A stretch of DNA of 64,000 nucleotides. Source: JBBATK01 sp040398805. Lineage in GTDB: Bacteria; Bacteroidota; Ignavibacteria; Kapaibacteriales; NICIL-2. The translations under genes and the position numbers were made by a program. The DNA is taken from NCBI GenBank assembly GCA_040398805.1, contig JBBATK010000009.1:33340-97339 (forward strand). The letters are read 5' to 3'. How positions within the stretch are numbered: position 1 is the first letter of the stretch; each line of letters starts with the position of its first letter. Positions 34,605 through 43,507 of this stretch are shown in pieces. Below the pieces are notes generated by a model, which saw nothing but the letters and a program-made list of their open reading frames with translations, was not told the origin of the DNA and made no database searches.

Positions 34605-35660
34605 TCATGAGCGCAAGCGGAAGACGATGCGCGTGCCGTGATTCTCTTTGCTGATGATCTCGGGCGATGTTTCGTGCGCTTCGAGGATGTGCTTGACGAT
34701 GGCAAGGCCGAGACCGCTTCCGCCCGTGGCCCGCGAGCGATGGGAATCGATGCGGTAGAATCGCTCGAACAGACGAGGCAGGTGCTCCTCCGCGATTCCT
34801 ATGCCCGTGTCCTCCACGTCGATGCGCACGGTGTGTTCCTCCGGCGTGATGCGTATGACGACGGACCCGTCGGACTTGTTATAGCGGATGCCGTTGGATA
34901 CAAGGTTGGACAGCACCTGCGTGATGCGTTCCTTGTCGCCGAGCACCAGCACGGATTCCCGCGGCGCATCCACGCGCAGGCTCACCGACTGCGCCGAGCT
35001 CAGTCCTTCGAGCGCCGAACACACGTCCCGCGCCACATCGACGATATTGAAGAAGCGGAAGCTCATGCGCATCTCGCCGGATTCTATGCGGGAGATGTCG
35101 ATAAGATCTCCCAGAAGCACGTTCAACCGTTGTGCATTCGCATGCGCCTTGTCGATGAAGGTATGCCGCACCTTCTCGTCGTTCTCCGCTCCGTCCAGCA
35201 GTGTTTCCAGATACCCTTGGATGGCGAACACGGGAGTGCGGAGCTCATGGGAGACATTGGCAAGGAACTGACTGCGCACCTGCTCCAAGCGTTTCATCTC
35301 CTGACGCACCTCGGTGGTCTTCTCCGCGAGTCTTCTCGTCACTTCCGCCAGCTCCATCGCTTCGGTCACATCGGTATGATAGTCCAGCGTCCGCTCCGTG
35401 AGCAAGGTTGCCTCGCTTTGCTGACGCAAGAGGTCGAAAGCCGAGGCGATATGTTCCGCGAAACGGCGCGATAGGGAGTCTGCCAGACGATAGGAAGCCG
35501 TAAGCGCTACAGTGAAGAGGACGACGGCGATGACGATATGAATGGTGTCGATACGGAAATCGAGAGCCAACAGACTCATGACGACCAACCCTGAGGCAAG
35601 TCCCATCAGCGGTGCCCGAAGCACCCGTACCGCCTGTTCCTCGATCGTCGATGTAGCCAT
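34605..35660 (-). CDS. membrane sensor histidine kinase (PhoR/HisKA type)
   Basis: Two-component sensor kinase of 351 residues. Two closely spaced transmembrane segments (about 17-34 and 40-56) leave almost no periplasmic sensor loop. A coiled helix (about 85-130) leads to the HisKA domain with phospho-acceptor His138 in NVSHELRTP, then the HATPase with N box (QVLSNLVSNGIRYN), G1 box (DTGIGI), F box (LFERFYR) and G2 (GGSGLGLAIVK). No response regulator gene is adjacent, so it is an orphan kinase here. It is first in a minus-strand cluster with bshB1 and the GWxTD gene (33- and 45-bp gaps) and is divergent from the MscS gene. The small sensor region suggests it may read membrane state or partner with another protein. 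Confidence 0.92.
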   Translation of the reverse strand: MATSTIEEQAVRVLRAPLMGLASGLVVMSLLALDFRIDTIHIVIAVVLFTVALTASYRLADSLSRRFAEHIASAFDLLRQQSEATLLTERTLDYHTDVTEAMELAEVTRRLAEKTTEVRQEMKRLEQVRSQFLANVSHELRTPVFAIQGYLETLLDGAENDEKVRHTFIDKAHANAQRLNVLLGDLIDISRIESGEMRMSFRFFNIVDVARDVCSALEGLSSAQSVSLRVDAPRESVLVLGDKERITQVLSNLVSNGIRYNKSDGSVVIRITPEEHTVRIDVEDTGIGIAEEHLPRLFERFYRIDSHRSRATGGSGLGLAIVKHILEAHETSPEIISKENHGTRIVFRLRS

Positions 35661-35684
35661 GTGTGAGGTCCGTGTTTGGTGTTG

Positions 35685-35691
35685 CAAAATA
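35685..35691 (-). promoter_or_regulatory. TATTTTG box for the histidine kinase operon
   Basis: One base shorter than the TAnnTTTG consensus; 25 bp before the ATG at 35660. A matching box faces the MscS gene on the other strand, so the 114-bp spacer may be a symmetric divergent promoter. Confidence 0.3.
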
Positions 35692-35740
35692 ACGCGCAAC
35701 GTCCAGCGCCGCGCACATCAGAGATGTAGCCACCACGACG

Positions 35741-35747
35741 TATTTTG
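35741..35747 (+). promoter_or_regulatory. TATTTTG box for the MscS gene
   Basis: Same 7-base TATTTTG variant as on the opposite strand, 28 bp before the MscS ATG at 35775. Confidence 0.3.
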
Positions 35748-35774
35748 CGGACACCGACACCCCCGCGTATCCGT

Positions 35775-36803
35775 ATGGAAGACTTCCTCATACGATTCCC
35801 TCTCAACCCACAGCTCACGGTGGTCCTGCTGAGCTTCGTCGGCGGACTCCTCCTGCGCTTCATCTCCCAATCGGTGATCGCCCGCATCGCCCGCAAGACG
35901 CGGTTCCCGGACGGCGATATCGTTGCGCGGAATGCCGGTACCGCCGTCATCTGGTGCAGCGTCCTGCTCGGCGTGGACCTCTTCGTGCCATTGACAGCGT
36001 ACCCCGCGGCGGTGCAGTCGGTGATCGGCATGATCTACCACGCCCTCTGCATCGTCATCGCCGCGATCATGGTGGCCCGCACCACCCGTCATATCCTTCG
36101 TCGTGCGGCCGAGCGCCGCGGGACAGGACGTGGCACCACCTCGCTGTTGGAGAAGACCGTCCAGATCACCATCTATATCATCGCCCTGGCGCTCGTGCTC
36201 GATGCGTTCGGCGTGGAACTCACGGCCATGCTCGCCACGCTCGGTGTGGGAGGTTTGGCCCTGGCCCTTGCTTTGCAAGAGACCCTGACGAATCTGTTCG
36301 CCGGCATGTACATCACCATCGCCAATCAGATCCGCGTGGGCGATATCATCGTGTTCGACGGGAATGAAGGTGCCGTGAAGGACATCGGCTGGCGCAATAC
36401 GCTCATCAGGAAACTCGACGACTCCCTGCTCATCGTCCCGAACGCGAAACTCTCCCAAGCGATCGTCTCCGCCTACGCAAGCAACGCCCCGCACTTCCGC
36501 ACCAGGGTGATCATCCCCGTCAGCGTGGAAGAGGACCTGGAGGTCGTGGAACGCCTGCTCATGCGGATTCTCGACGAAGCAGGCACCGAAGCGACCGCTA
36601 TCGACGGTTTTCTTCCCGAACCCGCTCCGCTTGTGCGCATCGGCGAATGGCGGGAGGGGTTCATCGAGGTGGTGGTCACGTGCAGTGCGGACAGCTACCT
36701 GAACCTGGGCCTCGTGCGTAAGGAGCTCGTCAAGCGCATCCATACTCGCTTCAACGCGGACGGGATTCGTATCCATAACCCTTTACGACGCATCGTTCCG
36801 TGA
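35775..36803 (+). CDS. MscS-family mechanosensitive ion channel
   Basis: Inner-membrane protein of 342 residues that opens on membrane tension to release solutes during osmotic downshock. Hydrophobic segments lie at about 10-30, 50-75, 80-100, 125-145 and 150-170. The pore-lining TM3 has the characteristic small-residue pattern GVGGLALALALQETLTNLFAG, followed by the cytoplasmic beta domain (VGDIIVFDGNEGAVKDIGWRNT and LIVPNAKLSQ). The C-terminal alpha/beta domain is complete. The ATG at 35775 is chosen over an upstream GTG-type extension that is Arg/Pro-rich. Confidence 0.93.
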   Translation: MEDFLIRFPLNPQLTVVLLSFVGGLLLRFISQSVIARIARKTRFPDGDIVARNAGTAVIWCSVLLGVDLFVPLTAYPAAVQSVIGMIYHALCIVIAAIMVARTTRHILRRAAERRGTGRGTTSLLEKTVQITIYIIALALVLDAFGVELTAMLATLGVGGLALALALQETLTNLFAGMYITIANQIRVGDIIVFDGNEGAVKDIGWRNTLIRKLDDSLLIVPNAKLSQAIVSAYASNAPHFRTRVIIPVSVEEDLEVVERLLMRILDEAGTEATAIDGFLPEPAPLVRIGEWREGFIEVVVTCSADSYLNLGLVRKELVKRIHTRFNADGIRIHNPLRRIVP

Positions 36804-36838
36804 TCTTCGCGTCACCGTACCGCATCAAAAGAGAGACC

Positions 36839-37702
36839 ATGCCGACCATCCATCCGTTCCTTCGCGACCACATCGTCGACCCCACCGATCGCTCGCGACC
36901 GCAGCAGTGGCACAACGACCATGTGGAGTTCGGCTCGGGCACCAGGTATGCGATCGTCGACGGCATTCCCGTCATGCTCTCGCAATCGGATTCCGCCGCA
37001 CACTACCGCGAGCACTACGCTGCCGACGCCGTCGCCTTCGACTACTTCGAGGAGCGTGATCCCGCCACCGAGCACGATGAGCATCGACTGCGCCAGACCA
37101 TCCTGCGCGCCGTGAACCCGAACACCACCTCCGTTCTCGATGTGGGATGCGGAAAAGCATGGGTGGCCTCGGCGCTGACTCCGCGGAACATCACCGTGTG
37201 TTCCTTGGACGTTTCCATCACGAATCCCCGGAAGGCATTGTCCGCGGTTCCCGGAACACGTCACTGCGCCGTCGTCGCCGATGCCTTTTCCTTGCCCTTT
37301 GCAAGCGGCTCCTTCGATTGCGTCATTTCCTCTGAAGTGATCGAACACGTGCAGGATCCCGCCGCGTTCCTTGCCGAACTGCTGCGGGTGGTGAAGCCGG
37401 GCGGACAGTGCATCATCTCCACGCCCTACAATGAACGACGCAGGTTCGTGCTCTGCGTCCATTGCAACAATGTCACGCCGTTGCACGCCCACTTGCATTC
37501 CTTCACCGAGCGCACCCTGCAGATGCTGGTACCCGACGCTCCCATGCGCTATGAGATTTTCGGCAACAAGGCCCTGCTGCATCTGCGGACGCATGTCGTG
37601 CTTCGTTACCTTCCGTTTGTGGTCTGGCGCGGCGTGGATGCCGTGGCGAACAGACTTGTGAACAAGTGCTCGCATATCGTGTGTGTGTACGCGAAACCGT
37701 AA
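36839..37702 (+). CDS. class I SAM-dependent methyltransferase
   Basis: Cytoplasmic protein of 287 residues. The N-terminal 60 residues resemble the short 'Trm112-like' leader of Bacteroidota methyltransferases (IVDGIPVMLSQ). The SAM-binding fold has motif I VLDVGCGKAWVA (about 98-109), an acidic residue after the second strand (CSLDVSI), VVADAFSLPF, and the post-II motif FDCVISSEVIEHV, then LLRVVKPGGQCIISTP. This is a Methyltransf_11 type; the substrate could be a lipid-linked or polysaccharide precursor or a quinone, and I cannot choose. It starts 35 bp after the MscS stop and may be co-transcribed with it; a GTG overlapping the MscS stop is an alternative start. Confidence 0.85.
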   Translation: MPTIHPFLRDHIVDPTDRSRPQQWHNDHVEFGSGTRYAIVDGIPVMLSQSDSAAHYREHYAADAVAFDYFEERDPATEHDEHRLRQTILRAVNPNTTSVLDVGCGKAWVASALTPRNITVCSLDVSITNPRKALSAVPGTRHCAVVADAFSLPFASGSFDCVISSEVIEHVQDPAAFLAELLRVVKPGGQCIISTPYNERRRFVLCVHCNNVTPLHAHLHSFTERTLQMLVPDAPMRYEIFGNKALLHLRTHVVLRYLPFVVWRGVDAVANRLVNKCSHIVCVYAKP

Positions 37703-37773
37703 GCGGACGAATGTCCCGGGTGCGAAACCGCGGGGCTCATCGACGGGACGGATCACGAGCATGGGAAAACAGC

Positions 37774-37801
37774 AAAGGCCTCGGAGAACTCCGAGGCCTT
37801 T
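37774..37801. terminator. Perfect 13-bp inverted repeat, probable bidirectional terminator
   Basis: AAAGGCCTCGGAG (37774-37786) and CTCCGAGGCCTTT (37789-37801) separated by only two bases, in the gap between two convergent genes (methyltransferase and icd). The A-rich left and T-rich right ends would serve as short U tracts on either strand. Confidence 0.8.
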
Positions 37802-37880
37802 GTCATTGAGAGAGGTCAGCGTGGTAAAGGTCGGCGCGAGACCGGGAGGCCGTGCTCCATCAGACCGAGCGGCGTTGGCA

Positions 37881-39110
37881 TCATGACAGACTGCTGCGCA
37901 AAGAGGAGTCGAGAATATCGAGGAACTCCTCCGTGTACAGATAATGCGTACCGTGCTCGACGGCGTTACCGTAGGCGCAGACAGCAAGGTCCTTGGTCAT
38001 CGTACCCGATTCCACCGTATCGACGCAGACCTTCTCCAGCGTATGCGCGAACCGGATGAGCTCGTCGTTGCCGTCCAGTTTCCCGCGGAACTCCAACCCG
38101 CGGGTCCACGCGAAGATGGATGCGATGGGATTGGTGGAGGTAGGCTTGCCTTCCTGGTGCATGCGGTAATGACGCGTCACGGTGCCGTGGGCGGCTTCAG
38201 CTTCCATGGTGGAGCCGTCGGGCGTGACGAGCACGGAGGTCATGAGTCCTAGCGACCCGAATCCTTGGGCCACCGTGTCGCTTTGCACATCGCCGTCGTA
38301 ATTCTTGCATGCCCACACGAAGTTGCCGTGGAACTTCAAGGCGCTGGCCACCATGTCGTCGATCAACCGGTGCTCATAGGTGATGCCCTTCGCGGAGAAC
38401 TTCTCTGTGAATTCGTTCTCGTACACTTCTTGGAAAATGTCTTTGAATCGACCGTCGTACTTCTTGAGGATGGTGTTCTTCGTACTGAGATACAGATCCC
38501 ATCCCTTATTCAACGCCTGATTGCAACAGGCGCGGGCGAACCCGCGGATGGACTCGTCGGTGTTGTACATGGCAAGAGCCACGCCGTCGCCTTTGAATCT
38601 GTACACTTCATACTCCTGCGCGGGCGAACCGTCGTCCGGCGTGTACGTGATCTTGAGCGTGCCCGATCCCTTCGTCACGAAATCCGTAGCGCGGTACTGG
38701 TCTCCGAAGGCGTGACGTCCGATGCAGATCGGCGCGGTCCAATTCGGTACCAGTCGCGGGATGTTCGTGCACACGATGGGCTCGCGGAACACCGTGCCGT
38801 CCAGGATGTTCCGGATGGTACCGTTCGGCGACTTCCACATCTGCTTCAGGTTGAACTCCTTCACCCGCGCTTCGTCGGGTGTGATGGTGGCGCACTTGAT
38901 GCCGACGTGATGTTCGAGAATGGCTTCGGCGCTCTCCACCGTCACCTTGTCGTCCGTCGCATCGCGGTGCTCGATGCCCAGGTCGAAGTACTTAATGTCG
39001 ATATCCAGATACGGCAGGATCAATTTGTCCTTGATGAACTTCCAGATGATCCGCGTCATCTCGTCACCGTCCAGCTCCACAACGGGCTTGCTTACAACGA
39101 TCTTCTTCAT
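37881..39110 (-). CDS. icd: NADP-dependent isocitrate dehydrogenase (eukaryotic-like dimeric type)
   Basis: Oxidises isocitrate to 2-oxoglutarate in the TCA cycle, making NADPH. The 409-residue protein matches the dimeric IDH subfamily found in eukaryotes and many Bacteroidota: KPVVELDGDEMTRIIW at the N-terminus, substrate loop WKSPNGTIRNILDG, PRLVPNWTAPICIGRHAFGDQYRATD, and the NADP region EAAHGTVTRHYR with TNPIASIFAWTRGL. It is not the E. coli Icd type. The start at 39110 (MKKIVVSKP) is preferred to the extended frame. A TATCTTTG box on the minus strand lies 58 bp upstream, giving a leader of about 50 bases. It is divergent from heme A synthase. Confidence 0.96.
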   Translation of the reverse strand: MKKIVVSKPVVELDGDEMTRIIWKFIKDKLILPYLDIDIKYFDLGIEHRDATDDKVTVESAEAILEHHVGIKCATITPDEARVKEFNLKQMWKSPNGTIRNILDGTVFREPIVCTNIPRLVPNWTAPICIGRHAFGDQYRATDFVTKGSGTLKITYTPDDGSPAQEYEVYRFKGDGVALAMYNTDESIRGFARACCNQALNKGWDLYLSTKNTILKKYDGRFKDIFQEVYENEFTEKFSAKGITYEHRLIDDMVASALKFHGNFVWACKNYDGDVQSDTVAQGFGSLGLMTSVLVTPDGSTMEAEAAHGTVTRHYRMHQEGKPTSTNPIASIFAWTRGLEFRGKLDGNDELIRFAHTLEKVCVDTVESGTMTKDLAVCAYGNAVEHGTHYLYTEEFLDILDSSLRSSLS

Positions 39111-39167
39111 AGTCGTACCAAATGATGGGAGTGATTCGAGAAATAAAAGAGTCTCATATCTGTTTGG

Positions 39168-39175
39168 CAAAGATA
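39168..39175 (-). promoter_or_regulatory. TATCTTTG -7 box for icd
   Basis: Exact TAnnTTTG match on the minus strand; predicted transcription start near 39161. No -33 motif at the expected distance. Confidence 0.5.
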
Positions 39176-39254
39176 CATTTCCCGGTCCTTCGAACCTTGT
39201 TGATGACGAAGCGTTCATCGTGGCAAACAGCTCGTGCGGGTGACGCGCCCACGG

Positions 39255-39262
39255 TATTTTTG
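39255..39262 (+). promoter_or_regulatory. TATTTTTG -7 box for heme A synthase
   Basis: Exact TAnnTTTG match 35 bp before the ATG at 39297, giving a leader of about 28 bases. It forms a divergent pair with the icd box 80 bp away. Confidence 0.5.
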
Positions 39263-39296
39263 CAGTACGCAATCAGTCACCACCGTTTGCATCATC

Positions 39297-40310
39297 ATGG
39301 CAGATAACTCACCCGTTCCCTCTCACGAACCGTCTCGGGATAGCTCACCGCTGTTCCGTCGGCTCGCCACCCTGACCATCGTGGCCGTCTTCCTGCTCAT
39401 CGCCGTCGGAAGCATCGTGCGTGTGACCGGTTCGGGCATGGGATGCCCGGACTGGCCGACGTGTTTCGGACGTATCATACCGCCCACGTCGGTGAGCGAA
39501 CTCCCCGCGGATTACAAGACCCGCTGGGCCGTGCAGGGCAAGGAGATAGCAGACTTCAACGTCTTCCATACATGGACGGAATATCTCAACCGCCTCCTCG
39601 GCGTCCTCATCGGCATCTTCATCTTCGCCACCTTCGTGGCCTCGCTGCGCTGGTGGTCCAAAGACCGGCACGTCACCCTCGCCTCGCTTGCGGCCTTGCT
39701 GTTCGTGCTGTTCGAAGGATGGCTGGGAGCCAAAGTGGTAGAACACGACCTGCGCGCCACCCTTGTCACCGTGCATTACGTGGGAGCCCTCTTCGTCGTC
39801 TTCTCGCTCATCTACGCCCTCGTGCGCGCCTATCGTTCGCGCTGGCTGGACGAATATGTGACAAACCGGCGCACGGTGCTGGCGTGGCTGTACGGGGCCA
39901 CGGGTATCCTTTTCCTGCAAGTGCTCATGGGAACACGCGTGCGGGGACTGGTGGATGAAGTGGCGAAAACCTTGTCGAACACCGCTCGCGATACATGGCT
40001 GGATGTCATCGGCCTGCCGTTCTATGTGCATCGTTCTTTCTCCATCCTCGTCCTCCTCGTGTTCACCCGCATGATGCTGGTGGTATATCGCGAAGCGGGA
40101 CATAACGCGCGGATCATCACGTGGCAGGTGGTCATCATGGTGCTGATGGGATTGGAGATCGTCTCGGGCATCGTCATGACCTACATGGGCATCCCCGTCG
40201 TGGCGCAACCCGTCCATCTCGTCCTCAGCTCCCTTCTTCTCGGCACGAACGTCATGCTCATCCTTCGGATGTACGCCATACGCGGGAACGCCGCTCCCGG
40301 CGTTCGTTGA
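39297..40310 (+). CDS. ctaA: heme A synthase (COX15/CtaA family)
   Basis: Integral membrane oxidase of 337 residues that converts heme O to heme A for aa3-type cytochrome c oxidases. Eight hydrophobic segments are visible. The conserved first loop reads VTGSGMGCPDWPTCFGRIIPP. Four heme-ligand histidines are in HTWTEYLNRLLG, HYVGALFVV, HRSFSILVLLV and QPVHLVLSSLLLG. Its presence predicts an aerobic respiratory chain with an aa3-type oxidase. The ATG at 39297 (MADNSP) follows a TATTTTTG box; the longer frame is not supported. No cta/cox genes are adjacent. Confidence 0.95.
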   Translation: MADNSPVPSHEPSRDSSPLFRRLATLTIVAVFLLIAVGSIVRVTGSGMGCPDWPTCFGRIIPPTSVSELPADYKTRWAVQGKEIADFNVFHTWTEYLNRLLGVLIGIFIFATFVASLRWWSKDRHVTLASLAALLFVLFEGWLGAKVVEHDLRATLVTVHYVGALFVVFSLIYALVRAYRSRWLDEYVTNRRTVLAWLYGATGILFLQVLMGTRVRGLVDEVAKTLSNTARDTWLDVIGLPFYVHRSFSILVLLVFTRMMLVVYREAGHNARIITWQVVIMVLMGLEIVSGIVMTYMGIPVVAQPVHLVLSSLLLGTNVMLILRMYAIRGNAAPGVR

Positions 40311-40389
40311 TACACGGGAACGCGGACGGCGCGCGGAGCATGTCCAGCCTGACGCACCGGTGCGATTCGGGACGAAAGAACCCCGATTG

Positions 40390-40411
40390 ATACCGCCACG
40401 GATGGCGGTAT
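40390..40411. other. 9-bp inverted repeat downstream of ctaA
   Basis: ATACCGCCA / TGGCGGTAT with a four-base CGGA loop, 79 bp after the ctaA stop. There is no strong T run, so it could end ctaA transcription weakly or act as an operator for the OmpA-family gene that starts at 40557. Confidence 0.5.
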
Positions 40412-40556
40412 ATTGTCGGTGCCTTTCAGGATGAAGAACGCGACTGCGAGCATGTCAAGGAACGACCGCGTCGCAGTGTCCGTCGTGTGCGCATCGCCGG
40501 CTCCCGCCAAGAGGCCGCCGGTGCCGCGTCCGGTTCATCGATTCGTTGAGTGACGT

Positions 40557-42224
40557 ATGAAGATCCCTTGGTACATGCTCCGTGCCGCTTCCCGGTATGC
40601 CGCCATCTGCGTGGCCACGCTCGTGGTGCTCGTGGCACCGGGAGCACCCACCATGCGTGCGCAAAGCAAAGGCGAAACCTCGTTCGTTCTCAGTGCGGGT
40701 CCCACCCTGAGCGTGGCCGAGACGCCCGCCGCGGAACGCGCCATCACCATGGGCACGCGCCTCAGCATCCTTCATGCCTTCACCGCTCGCATCGCCGTGG
40801 AGTTCGGTGCGGGATTGGCAAGCTATGCCAGTGTGAACAGGGAGCGCTCGTCCGATTTCCACACCTCGTCCATTCCCGTGGACCTACGCGTGCGGTGGAC
40901 CTTCAACCGGCCCGGTGCAAGCGTGCGTCCGTTCGTGTTCGCGGGACTCGGCTATCAGGAGTATTCCTATGACCGGCTGGTCCTGCAGCGCAGCGCATGG
41001 GGTGAGATCCTGTCGACAAACCCTGCGGCCATCCGCGACGGTATCATTGCGGACTCCAACGGTTCCTCGTCGTGGTACCACCCCATCGGCGCAGGCGTGC
41101 GGTTCGCCATCAATCCTCGCACCAGCCTTGATGTTTCGCTTACGGCATGTCCCGCCTGGAACGACGACCTGCACCCTCTTCGCGACGGCAGGCACGACGG
41201 TTGGTTGAGCGGCATGGTCGGTATCTCCTATATGCTCAACGACGAGCCCGCCACGATACGACCGGATGATGACGAACGGGAACGGTCTCGCGAGGAACGC
41301 GGCGTCGCAAGCCGTGATACGGACGGCGACGGCCTGCCCGATGACCTGGAGATCGGATCCACGCATACCGACCCGATGGTGGCGGATACGGACGGCGACG
41401 GGCTTGCCGACGGCGACGAGGTGTTGCGCTATCGCACGAACCCTTTGCGCACGGATACGGACGGCGACACCGTCGCAGACGGCGATGAAGTACGGAAGTA
41501 TCGCACGAATCCGAACGAACGCGATACCGATGCCGGGGGCACCCCGGACGGGGTCGAGATCTTCCTTGCGAGAACCGACCCCCTCGACGCCGCGGATGAT
41601 GCGTCCGGCACGGGAACGACGACACCGGAGGTCCGACGTGAAGGAACGCGCGCGCCACGCGACACATCAGCGGCGCCCGCTCCGCAGCAGGAACGCCCGC
41701 GACCCGGCAGACCGGACCCCATGCTCGATTCCGCCGAGCAGCAACCGGCGGCTCCGCAAGCTCCTGCAGCGACGCCGAAGGAGGAAGAGCCCGCCGTCGA
41801 CACGCTCTCAGCGCCTCCCGCAGATACCGTGAACGAGGATACGCAGCAACCAGCCACACGCGTGACGACGCCGACGAAGGAGCGCTATGTGTTCTCGGGC
41901 ATCACGTTCGCGAACAATCAAGCGGACCTTCTACCCGCGTCGCGCAATGCTTTGGATTCCGCCTACCGACTGCTCGCCGACCATCCTGACATGAAGGTCG
42001 AGATACAAGGGTACGCATCGAAAAGCAGGAGCGCCGTCCAGCGGGAGGACCTTGCTGTGGACCTCTCCAGGCGCCGTGCGAAATCGGTGATGGAGTATCT
42101 TGTGTACCGCGGCATCGCGAAGAAACGCCTGAGCGTTGCCGGATACGGTACGGAACGTCCGATCGACACGGACAATCCCTACAATGAAACGAACCGACGG
42201 ATCGAGTTCCTCGTCAAGAATTGA
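40557..42224 (+). CDS. OmpA-family outer-membrane protein with thrombospondin type 3 repeats
   Basis: 555 residues. A signal peptide (about 1-35, ending TMRAQS) leads to an N-terminal barrel of about 190 residues (GPTLSVAETP ... GWLSGMVGISYML). Residues about 255-345 carry four calcium-binding thrombospondin type 3 repeats of the form DTDGDGLPDD / DTDGDGLADGDE / DTDGDTVADGDE / DTDAGGTPDG. A Pro/Ala/Thr-rich linker (about 350-435) joins to the OmpA C-terminal domain (YVFSGITFANNQADLLPAS, then LSRRRAKSVMEYLVYRGI and NRRIEFLV), which binds peptidoglycan non-covalently. The protein likely tethers the outer membrane to the wall. Barrel, TSP3 and OmpA in this order is a common Bacteroidota layout. 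Confidence 0.92.
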   Translation: MKIPWYMLRAASRYAAICVATLVVLVAPGAPTMRAQSKGETSFVLSAGPTLSVAETPAAERAITMGTRLSILHAFTARIAVEFGAGLASYASVNRERSSDFHTSSIPVDLRVRWTFNRPGASVRPFVFAGLGYQEYSYDRLVLQRSAWGEILSTNPAAIRDGIIADSNGSSSWYHPIGAGVRFAINPRTSLDVSLTACPAWNDDLHPLRDGRHDGWLSGMVGISYMLNDEPATIRPDDDERERSREERGVASRDTDGDGLPDDLEIGSTHTDPMVADTDGDGLADGDEVLRYRTNPLRTDTDGDTVADGDEVRKYRTNPNERDTDAGGTPDGVEIFLARTDPLDAADDASGTGTTTPEVRREGTRAPRDTSAAPAPQQERPRPGRPDPMLDSAEQQPAAPQAPAATPKEEEPAVDTLSAPPADTVNEDTQQPATRVTTPTKERYVFSGITFANNQADLLPASRNALDSAYRLLADHPDMKVEIQGYASKSRSAVQREDLAVDLSRRRAKSVMEYLVYRGIAKKRLSVAGYGTERPIDTDNPYNETNRRIEFLVKN

Positions 42225-42268
42225 GCTGCGGTCCGGGAGGCATAGATCGAGCATCACGAACGAACGAC

Positions 42269-43501
42269 ATGACCAACAGGATGAACATCACTCGACCCAC
42301 GTTATCACCGGCGCCCTGCATAGCTGCGCTCATCATGGTCTTCTCCCTCCTGTCCTCGGCACCCCTTCGTGCCGACGGTTCCAGAGTCTACACCTCCGTC
42401 GCGCACGGGTTCTCCTTGCGATTGCCCAACGCGTATGCGTGTGTTCAAGGACGCTACGACGCGCAGGATTACGTATCCATGGACCTGCTTCAACGGGAGC
42501 TCGCATACCCTGAACTGCGAGAAGCGGACACGTCCTTTGTGAAAGCCGACCGTGAGGATTCGTATCGCTTGAACGACGCAGCCAACGCCGTGGCGGTGCG
42601 CGGTCCGTACAACACCTACGCCGTCGTGTTCGCCGCGCAGAGCAGCTACCCCTCGATAGAAGAAATGCAACGACGCTTGCTTGAACAGGTCCGGCAAGAG
42701 GCGCTGGCGACGGGCGCGAATGCCAACGACCTGTTGCAGACGTCGATGAGCGAGTACACCCTGAGCGGACTCCCCGCGCTGTCTCTCACGCTCCGACGTC
42801 CCGTCCCCAATCCCGCCTCCAACCGCACCGACACGCTCTTCACGGAAATCATGACAGCACAGAGCGGCGCGCATGTGTATGGCATCATCATGCGCGGTCC
42901 GGAGTGGATGGGACGTGACGCGAAGACGACCATGCGTCAGGTGTTCTTGTCCATCCTCTATGGCATGACGGTAACGATACCGCCGACGGATTTCACGACG
43001 CGAACCATCGAGGGAACACGGATACGATGTTCGTTGCCCACGGCGTGGACGAAGGTCTTCGCCAAGCGTGCCCCTTTTCCTGTGCCCGTCGCTGATTTCA
43101 TGCCCTCAACGGCATCCCGCTCGCGTGCCCTCGACAGCGTCCGCCAAGAAGCATCCGTCCTTGTCGTGCAGACACCGACCTTCCAATGCGAGTTCTTCGT
43201 GACGGACCTTCCCGCGCTCGACTCCGCCGCGTGGGCGCGTACCTGCACCCGCATCTTCGATCGCGCACGACCGGCATCAGCGCAGGACCCGCTTGATACG
43301 CGGCCCTCAGCGCTCACGCACCTGGATGCCTACGAACACAGTTACTCCGTGTTCCGTCGCAGCGACAACGTCCGTACCACATGGATAGCATGCAGACTGG
43401 ATTCCCAGCTCCTGCTCGTGCGCATCGTGGCGTGGCAGCGCGAACTCACGGCCACCGTTCCCGTCCTTGACATCATCTCTCGCTGCAGTATCACTCCGTA
43501 A
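42269..43501 (+). CDS. secreted protein of unknown function
   Basis: About 410 residues with a signal peptide (IAALIMVFSLLSSAPLRADG) when started at 42269 or 42281. The mature part shows two similar halves: VAHGFSLRLPNAYACVQGRYD near the start and TRIRCSLPTAWTKVF near residue 255, each followed by a beta-rich stretch, suggesting a duplicated PsbP/DUF-like domain of the sort seen in small exported proteins. I do not recognise a named family. It follows the OmpA-family gene by 44 bp on the same strand and may share its transcript; its 3' end nearly meets the DUF2461 gene coming the other way (6-bp gap). Confidence 0.75.
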   Translation: MTNRMNITRPTLSPAPCIAALIMVFSLLSSAPLRADGSRVYTSVAHGFSLRLPNAYACVQGRYDAQDYVSMDLLQRELAYPELREADTSFVKADREDSYRLNDAANAVAVRGPYNTYAVVFAAQSSYPSIEEMQRRLLEQVRQEALATGANANDLLQTSMSEYTLSGLPALSLTLRRPVPNPASNRTDTLFTEIMTAQSGAHVYGIIMRGPEWMGRDAKTTMRQVFLSILYGMTVTIPPTDFTTRTIEGTRIRCSLPTAWTKVFAKRAPFPVPVADFMPSTASRSRALDSVRQEASVLVVQTPTFQCEFFVTDLPALDSAAWARTCTRIFDRARPASAQDPLDTRPSALTHLDAYEHSYSVFRRSDNVRTTWIACRLDSQLLLVRIVAWQRELTATVPVLDIISRCSITP

Positions 43502-43507
43502 GAGTTC

